From Reyranella sp. (GTDB taxonomy: Bacteria; Pseudomonadota; Alphaproteobacteria; Reyranellales; Reyranellaceae): DNA of 5,885 nucleotides. The notes under the pieces were generated by a model that was given only the letters and a program-made list of their open reading frames with translations, did no database searches and was not told where the DNA came from. The stretch covers positions 1 through 5,885 of the forward strand of contig JADHLS010000380.1 in assembly GCA_016780605.1 (NCBI GenBank), read 5' to 3'. Shown piece by piece: positions 1 to 5,885 of this stretch (position 1 is its first letter; every line of letters starts with the position of its first letter). The translations under genes were made by a program, and so were the position numbers.

Positions 1-45
1 CCATGCCTGAAAATGGCCGCGTTTGAACTGAAAAACTGGCCTGCC

Positions 46-768
46 ATGAAGACCTTCCAATCCCTGCTGCTTGCGATCGCCGTGGTTGCCCCGACCGCCG
101 CCGGCGCCCAGCGTCTCGACCCCGTCCATGTCGAGGACCGCTTCAACCAGCTGCAGCAGTCGATCACCATGCTGACCGGCCAGATCGAGCAGCTGCAGTA
201 CCGCAACCAGCAGCTCCAGCAGCAGCTCGAGAAGATGCAGGCGGATTACGAGTACCGGCTCGACCAGATGGAGAAGGGCAAGGGTGGCGGCGGGCCGCGT
301 CCCGGCGGCGCCCAGGCAGCCACGCCGGCGCCGCCGTCGATGGCTGCCGCACCGCCGCCGCCGTCGGCGGCCGCGGCCGGCGGCAATGCCGACCAGCTGT
401 ACAGCGAGGCGATGAAGAAGCTGCAGGAAGGCGACAATGCCGGCGCCGAACGCACCTTCAAGGCGTTCCTGCAGAGCAATCCCAGACACCAGCTGGCAGG
501 CAACGCCCAGTACTGGCTGGGCGAGAGCTACTACGCGCGGCGGGATTACCAGAGCGCCATGACCGCCTTTGCCGAGGGCTACAAGAATTACAAGGCGAGC
601 CCCAAGGGGCCCGACAATCTCCTGAAGCTCGGCATTACGCTCGCCGTACTCGGCCGCAAGGCCGACGCTTGCTCGGTGTTCGCGAAGTTCAGCCAGGACT
701 ACCCGCGCGCCACCGACCTGCAGAAGCGTCGTATCGACCAGGAGCGCCAGAAGAACGGCTGCGGGTGA
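46..768 (+). CDS. cpoB: Cell division coordinator CpoB (YbgF), Tol-Pal system
   Basis: Periplasmic TPR protein that works with Tol-Pal and, in E. coli, coordinates peptidoglycan synthesis with outer-membrane constriction at division. The 240-residue product begins with a signal peptide (residues 1-21, one Lys, a Leu/Ala/Val core, AGA before the predicted cut). A Gln-rich coiled coil follows at about 30-76, like the trimerising helix of the family, then a Gly/Pro/Ala linker (78-113) and TPR-type helices (about 115-220) with the family-like stretches YWLGESYY and GRKADAC. Cys209 and Cys239 resemble the C-terminal cysteines of alphaproteobacterial CpoB. I chose the ATG at 46 because it gives a normal short signal peptide. 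The in-frame ATG at 13 would add 11 residues ahead of it, and neither start has a clear Shine-Dalgarno. The frame stays open to base 1, so a start further upstream cannot be excluded. The gene overlaps tilS by 4 bases. pal is the expected upstream neighbour but is not in the window. Confidence 0.93.
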   Translation: MKTFQSLLLAIAVVAPTAAGAQRLDPVHVEDRFNQLQQSITMLTGQIEQLQYRNQQLQQQLEKMQADYEYRLDQMEKGKGGGGPRPGGAQAATPAPPSMAAAPPPPSAAAAGGNADQLYSEAMKKLQEGDNAGAERTFKAFLQSNPRHQLAGNAQYWLGESYYARRDYQSAMTAFAEGYKNYKASPKGPDNLLKLGITLAVLGRKADACSVFAKFSQDYPRATDLQKRRIDQERQKNGCG

Positions 769-1841
769 ACGGGTCGGACGATCGACCGCTCGATGCGGCC
801 GCCTTCGCGCGGCTGATGGCGCCCTTCGAGCCGTTCGAGCGGGCGCCGGTCGTTGCCGCCGCCGTTTCCGGTGGCCGCGATTCCATGGCTCTTGCGCTGC
901 TGGCGCACGACTGGGCGCGCTCGCGCGGCGGAAAGATTGTCGGTCTTATTGTCGATCATGGACTGCGGGCGGAGTCGGCGGCGGAGGCCGCGGCGACACG
1001 CGAGGTTCTGCAGGGCAACGGCTGTGAGGCCGCGATTCTGCGTTGGTCCGGTGCGAAGCCGCGCAGCCGCGTGCAGGAAGCCGCCCGCGCCGCCCGTTAT
1101 CGGCTCCTGAGGGAAGAATGTCGCCGGCGCGGCATCCTGCATCTGCTGCTGGGCCATCACGCCGACGACCAGGCCGAGACGGTGGCGATGCGCGCGGCAC
1201 GGCAGAGCGGTCCCGACGGGCTTGCCGGCATGGCGGCCCTGCTGGAGCAATTGGAGGTTCGTCTGCTGCGGCCGTTGCTATCCGTCGCTCGCGCGCAGCT
1301 CACGGCGACTCTCGTGGCGCGCGATGTGGCCTGGATCGACGATCCCTCCAACAGCGACCCTCGCTTCGAGCGGGCGCGCCTGCGGACCGGCGTTCGCCCG
1401 TCGTTGCCGGCTGGCAGCACCGACCGACCTGGGCGAGAACATGACCTCGCGCGGGCTGCCGTGGATGTCCTGCATGTCGAAGGGGCTACCGCAGCCCTCG
1501 ACCGGACGGCCTTCCTGGGGCTGGACCGGGATATCCAGCCGCGGCTGCTAAGCCGGGTCGTGCAGGCCGTTGGTGGAGGAGAGCACCCGCCGCGGCGCGA
1601 CCGGCTGGAGCGGGCTGTGGTGCGGCTTTGCGCCCCTGTGGATCGTGGAAAATCCGGCAAGGGACAGGATTTCACACTGTCTGAATGCAAGCTTATGCTG
1701 CGTCAGATGCCCCATAGCCGTCTGCTGTGGTGGATTGTTCGGCCCGAGCGTGGCAGGAGAGATGGCAAAACCGGGGCGCAGTCCCTGATTCCAGCTGCTT
1801 TTTTTGCTTGCGGCGCGACCCTTGCTTCCCATCTAGAATGA
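765..1841 (+). CDS. tilS: tRNA(Ile)-lysidine synthase TilS
   Basis: ATP-dependent enzyme that attaches lysine to C34 of the CAU anticodon of tRNA-Ile2, giving lysidine, so the tRNA reads AUA and is charged with isoleucine. It acts in the cytoplasm. The 358-residue product has the N-type ATP pyrophosphatase P-loop SGGRDS (35-40), VDHGLR (63-68), the signature [10 protein letters not shown] (130-139), RPLL (169-172) and [16 protein letters not shown] (192-207). A poorly conserved C-terminal part follows, with [16 protein letters not shown] (269-284). The start is GTG at 765, which shares GTGA with the cpoB stop. This suggests translational coupling, since no good Shine-Dalgarno lies just upstream. 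The in-frame ATG at 816 is a less likely alternative, and starts before 765 would run deep into cpoB. The segment from Arg207 to the VGG motif looks shorter than in TilS proteins I know. The last 150-200 bases are visibly less GC-rich, include a T7 run (1799-1805), and appear to carry the ftsH promoter. Confidence 0.92.
   Translation: MNGSDDRPLDAAAFARLMAPFEPFERAPVVAAAVSGGRDSMALALLAHDWARSRGGKIVGLIVDHGLRAESAAEAAATREVLQGNGCEAAILRWSGAKPRSRVQEAARAARYRLLREECRRRGILHLLLGHHADDQAETVAMRAARQSGPDGLAGMAALLEQLEVRLLRPLLSVARAQLTATLVARDVAWIDDPSNSDPRFERARLRTGVRPSLPAGSTDRPGREHDLARAAVDVLHVEGATAALDRTAFLGLDRDIQPRLLSRVVQAVGGGEHPPRRDRLERAVVRLCAPVDRGKSGKGQDFTLSECKLMLRQMPHSRLLWWIVRPERGRRDGKTGAQSLIPAAFFACGATLASHLE
1807..1835 (+). 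promoter_or_regulatory. Candidate sigma-32 (RpoH) heat-shock promoter for ftsH
   Basis: CTTGCGG (1807-1813) and CCCATCTA (1828-1835) are separated by 14 bases. They resemble the RpoH promoter pattern of CTTGAAA and CCCATnTA at about the usual spacing; the -35 half matches only in CTTG, while the -10 half matches well. Transcription would start near 1841-1843, leaving a leader of about 25 bases before the ftsH GTG. ftsH belongs to the heat-shock regulon in E. coli and in several Alphaproteobacteria, which supports the call. TAGAAT (1834-1839) also resembles a sigma-70 -10 box but has no -35 box at a good distance. The site lies within the last tilS codons. This is inferred from pattern only. 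Confidence 0.5.
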
Positions 1842-1855
1842 ACACTCACCTCGTT

Positions 1856-1860
1856 GGAAA
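1856..1860 (+). promoter_or_regulatory. Ribosome binding site of ftsH
   Basis: GGAAA lies 6 bases before the GTG at 1867 (8 bases counted from GGA). It is a moderate Shine-Dalgarno, and it supports GTG 1867 as the start because no in-frame ATG gives a complete first membrane helix. Confidence 0.5.
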
Positions 1861-1866
1861 CACCCC

Positions 1867-3814
<1,948 letters not shown>

Positions 3815-3816
<2 letters not shown>

Positions 3817-3831
3817 CGAAGGCATTTCGTC
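3815..3831 (+). promoter_or_regulatory. Small hairpin at the ftsH stop, competing with the folP hairpin
   Basis: GACGAA (3815-3820) can pair with TTCGTC (3826-3831) around the 5-base loop GGCAT, giving a 6-bp stem. It includes the last two bases of the ftsH TGA stop. Its 3' half (3826-3831) lies within the 5' arm of the larger hairpin at 3823-3853, so the two cannot form together. The pairing is seen in the sequence; any switching role is inference. The stem is short and could be chance. Confidence 0.3.
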
Positions 3832-3853
3832 CGGCTGAAGGCCGGGCGAAATG
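3823..3853 (+). promoter_or_regulatory. Inverted repeat / RNA hairpin covering the folP start codon
   Basis: CATTTCGTCCGGC (3823-3835) pairs with GCCGGGCGAAATG (3841-3853) around the loop TGAAG (3836-3840). All 13 positions pair; 12 are Watson-Crick and one (T3830 with G3846) is a G-U wobble. G3822 with T3854 could add a further wobble. The 3' arm ends in the ATG proposed for folP, and the likely Shine-Dalgarno GAAGG (3837-3841) lies in and beside the loop. No T tract follows, so it is not a typical intrinsic terminator. The pairing is certain at sequence level; function is not known. It could control folP translation, couple it to ftsH translation, or act as a processing or mRNA-stability element. 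Confidence 0.6.
3837..3841 (+). promoter_or_regulatory. Probable ribosome binding site of folP
   Basis: GAAGG sits 9 bases before the ATG at 3851 and 18 bases before the alternative in-frame ATG at 3860, so it favours the start at 3851. Four of its five bases are in the loop of the hairpin at 3823-3853; the last G closes the stem. Confidence 0.45.
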
Positions 3854-4693
3854 TGTCCGATGAACAGAGACACTCGGTCTCCTAGTTTTGCCGGCGTCAC
3901 ACTCGATCGCCCGAGGATCATGGCGATCGTCAATGTGACGCCGGACTCGTTCTCCGACGGCGGCGAACGCCTCGATCCCGCGCAGGCCATCGACGATGGC
4001 CTGCGTTTCGTTTCGGAGGGGGCCGACATCCTCGATGTCGGCGGCGAATCGACCCGGCCGGGCTCGCGGCCGATCGATGCCCATGAGGAGCTGCAGCGCG
4101 TCCTGCCCGTGGTCGAGGGTCTGGCCAAACGCGGCCTCGTGGTCTCGATCGACACCCGGCGCGCCCTGGTGGCTCGTGCCTGTCTCGATGCCGGCGCGCG
4201 CATCGTCAACGACATCTCCGCCCTCGAGGACGATCCCGACCTCCTGCCCCTGGTCGCCGAACGGGGCGTGCCGGTCACCCTGATGCATCGCCGCGGCCGG
4301 CCGGAAGAGAAGTATGTCGTGCCGCCCTACGAAGACGTCGTGGGCGAGGTGCGTGCCTTCCTGGTCCAGCGTGCCGAGGCCTGCATGGCCGCTGGCGTCG
4401 CGCGCGAGCGCATTGCCATCGATCCGGGCCTGGGTTTCGGCAAGAACGTCCAGGAGAACGTGGCGCTGGTTGCCGGTTCGGGGCAGCTCGCAGAGGCTGG
4501 CTATCCCGTCTTGATCGGCGCCTCGCGCAAGAGCTTCATCGGCCGGCTGACCGGCGTCGAGGAGCCGCGCCGGCGCGACCCGGCCTCGATCTGGCTGGCC
4601 GTCGAGGCTGTCCGTCGGGGAGCCGCCATTGTTCGCGTCCATGATGTCGGGGGTACCCGCCAGGCCCTCGCAATTTCACAGGCTATGCGATAG
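3851..4693 (+). CDS. folP: Dihydropteroate synthase
   Basis: Cytoplasmic folate-pathway enzyme that joins 6-hydroxymethyl-7,8-dihydropterin diphosphate with p-aminobenzoate to form 7,8-dihydropteroate; it is the sulfonamide target. The 280-residue TIM-barrel product carries the family motifs in order: NVTPDSFSDGG (28-38, loop 1), DVGGESTRPG (62-71, loop 2), SIDT (99-102), VNDIS (119-123), MHRRGRP (145-151, where many homologues read MHMxGxP), DPGLGFGK (191-198), GASRKSF (223-229) and RVHDV (262-266). Length is normal for the family. I chose ATG 3851 because GAAGG lies 9 bases upstream. ATG 3860 would remove only three residues (MCP), place the start outside the hairpin, and leave all motifs intact, so the choice between them is open. 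The gene follows ftsH by 34 bases and precedes glmM by 11; ftsH-folP-glmM is also the order in E. coli. Confidence 0.96.
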   Translation: MCPMNRDTRSPSFAGVTLDRPRIMAIVNVTPDSFSDGGERLDPAQAIDDGLRFVSEGADILDVGGESTRPGSRPIDAHEELQRVLPVVEGLAKRGLVVSIDTRRALVARACLDAGARIVNDISALEDDPDLLPLVAERGVPVTLMHRRGRPEEKYVVPPYEDVVGEVRAFLVQRAEACMAAGVARERIAIDPGLGFGKNVQENVALVAGSGQLAEAGYPVLIGASRKSFIGRLTGVEEPRRRDPASIWLAVEAVRRGAAIVRVHDVGGTRQALAISQAMR

Positions 4694-4704
4694 AGTAACA
4701 ACCA

Positions 4705-5885
4705 ATGTCCCGCCACCTCTTCGGCACCGACGGCGTACGCGCCCGTGCCAACAGCGAACCGATGACTGCCGAGATCGCGATGCGTATCGGCATGGCCGCA
4801 GGCCAGGTGTTCAATCGCGGCGATCATCGCCACCGTGTCGTCATCGGCAAGGACACACGTCTTTCCGGTTACATGATCGAGCAGGGCATCACGGCCGGGT
4901 TCCTGTCGGTCGGGGTGGACGTGCTGCTGCTGGGACCGGTGCCGACGCCGGCGGTCGGCTTCCTGACGCGCTCGATGAGGGCCGATGTCGGGGTGATGAT
5001 CTCGGCCTCGCACAATCCCTTCGAGGACAACGGCATCAAGCTGTTCGGGCCGGACGGCTTCAAGCTCTCCGATGCCCTCGAGGCCGAGATCGAGGCGCTC
5101 GTCGCCGCCCCGTCGAAGATCAAGCTCGCCGGCTCGCGCATGATCGGTCGCGCCAAGCGACTGGACGACGCCGACGGCCGCTACATCGAGGCGGTGAAGG
5201 CGTCGGTGCGGCGTCGACTCGACCTCACCGGCCTCAAGATCGTGGTCGATTGCGCCCATGGCGCCGCCTACAAGGTGGCGCCGACGGTGCTGTGGGAGCT
5301 CGGCGCCGAGGTGATCTCCATCGGCGTGGCTCCCGACGGCTTCAACATCAACGCCAAGTGCGGCTCGACGCATCCTCAAATGCTGCAGGAGCAGGTGGTG
5401 ATGCACGGCGCCGACATCGGCATCGCGCTTGACGGCGACGCCGATCGCGTCCTGCTGGTCAGTGAGCAGGGTCAGATGATCGACGGCGACCAGCTGATGG
5501 CGACCATCGCCAACCGCTGGGCCAAGGACGGCCGTCTGGTCGGCGGCGGCGTGGTGGCGACGGTGATGTCCAATCTCGGGCTCGAGCGCTATCTCGGCGA
5601 GCGCAAGCTCGGCCTGGTGCGTGCGCCGGTCGGCGATCGCTATGTGCTCGAGCGCATGCGCGCCGACGGCTATAACCTGGGCGGCGAGCAGTCTGGCCAT
5701 ATCATCATGATCGACCACGCCACGACCGGCGACGGGTTGATGGCGGCGCTGCAGGCGTTGTCGGCGATGATCAAGAGCGGCCGGCCGGCCAGCGAGGCTT
5801 TCAGAGCCTTCCAGCCCGTGCCGCAGCTCCTGAAGAACGTACGCGTGGGCGACGCCAACTCGGCGCTGGCCGCCGATTCGGTGAC
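4705..5885 (+). CDS. glmM: Phosphoglucosamine mutase GlmM (partial, 3' end outside window)
   Basis: Converts glucosamine-6-phosphate to glucosamine-1-phosphate in the cytoplasm, the step before GlmU makes UDP-GlcNAc for peptidoglycan and LPS. The frame runs from ATG 4705 for 393 codons to the window edge with no stop; about 50-60 residues are missing, including the C-terminal phosphate-binding loop. Visible motifs are FGTDGVRA (6-13), [10 protein letters not shown] (48-57), SASHNP (100-105) with catalytic, phosphorylated Ser102, the metal-binding DGDADR (243-248; Asp243, Asp245, Asp247) and the sugar-specificity loop GGEQSGH (326-332), which is typical of GlmM. Residue 13 is Ala where the superfamily usually has Gly (IRG). 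The start is only 11 bases after the folP stop with a weak GAG 9 bases upstream, so translation is probably coupled to folP. Confidence 0.96.
   Translation, partial: MSRHLFGTDGVRARANSEPMTAEIAMRIGMAAGQVFNRGDHRHRVVIGKDTRLSGYMIEQGITAGFLSVGVDVLLLGPVPTPAVGFLTRSMRADVGVMISASHNPFEDNGIKLFGPDGFKLSDALEAEIEALVAAPSKIKLAGSRMIGRAKRLDDADGRYIEAVKASVRRRLDLTGLKIVVDCAHGAAYKVAPTVLWELGAEVISIGVAPDGFNINAKCGSTHPQMLQEQVVMHGADIGIALDGDADRVLLVSEQGQMIDGDQLMATIANRWAKDGRLVGGGVVATVMSNLGLERYLGERKLGLVRAPVGDRYVLERMRADGYNLGGEQSGHIIMIDHATTGDGLMAALQALSAMIKSGRPASEAFRAFQPVPQLLKNVRVGDANSALAADSV

Noticed and set aside
1..45. Tail of an upstream gene such as pal
   Set aside because: Stops occur in two frames (8-10 and 24-26), but the possible tail peptides are only two to seven residues, too short to identify.
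357..371. 15-base perfect palindrome GCCGCCGTCGGCGGC in cpoB
   Set aside because: It arises from GC-rich Pro/Ser/Ala codons in the linker; similar short palindromes are expected there by chance.
669..764. Earlier tilS start at ATG 669
   Set aside because: It would overlap cpoB by 100 bases and add 32 residues with no TilS similarity. GTG 765 at the cpoB stop is the natural start.
3817..3860. Intrinsic transcription terminator after ftsH
   Set aside because: The hairpin is strong but no T tract follows it, and it overlaps the start of folP, so termination is not the best reading.
4629..5432. Plus-strand 267-codon frame overlapping the end of folP and glmM
   Set aside because: It is out of frame with glmM, which has every family motif in its own frame; the product is Arg-rich low-complexity sequence.

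Overview
This window is a run of five co-directional (+ strand) housekeeping genes from a GC-rich bacterium, in the order cpoB, tilS, ftsH, folP, glmM (3' end cut off). The order, the protein motifs and the C-terminal cysteines of CpoB point to an Alphaproteobacterium. A Rhodospirillales- or Reyranella-like lineage is my best guess, but that rests on the general look of the proteins and not on any search. There is no phage, transposon, CRISPR, tRNA or rRNA signal, and no gene-free stretch longer than about 45 bases.

Layout. Positions 1-45 hold no recognisable gene; they are probably the gap after an upstream gene, and pal is usual there in related genomes. cpoB (46-768) encodes the periplasmic Tol-Pal partner. 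It overlaps tilS (765-1841) by 4 bases in a GTGA stop/start junction. The 25-base gap between tilS and ftsH, together with the last codons of tilS, carries a candidate sigma-32-type heat-shock promoter (1807-1835). ftsH (1867-3816) encodes the membrane AAA+ zinc protease. The 34-base ftsH-folP gap holds a strong inverted repeat whose 3' arm contains the folP start codon. folP (3851-4693) is dihydropteroate synthase. glmM (from 4705) is phosphoglucosamine mutase, separated from folP by only 11 bases, and the window ends after codon 393.

How the genes fit together. CpoB links outer-membrane constriction to peptidoglycan synthesis. TilS modifies tRNA-Ile2 so that AUA codons are read correctly. 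FtsH degrades misfolded and regulatory membrane proteins. FolP makes the folate precursor dihydropteroate. GlmM makes glucosamine-1-phosphate for UDP-GlcNAc, and so for peptidoglycan and LPS. The tight spacing suggests one transcription unit with a likely internal heat-shock start before ftsH and translational coupling at several junctions.

No new gene system is visible. The items most worth a second look are regulatory: the hairpin over the folP start, with a competing smaller hairpin at the ftsH stop codon, and the heat-shock-like promoter inside the end of tilS.
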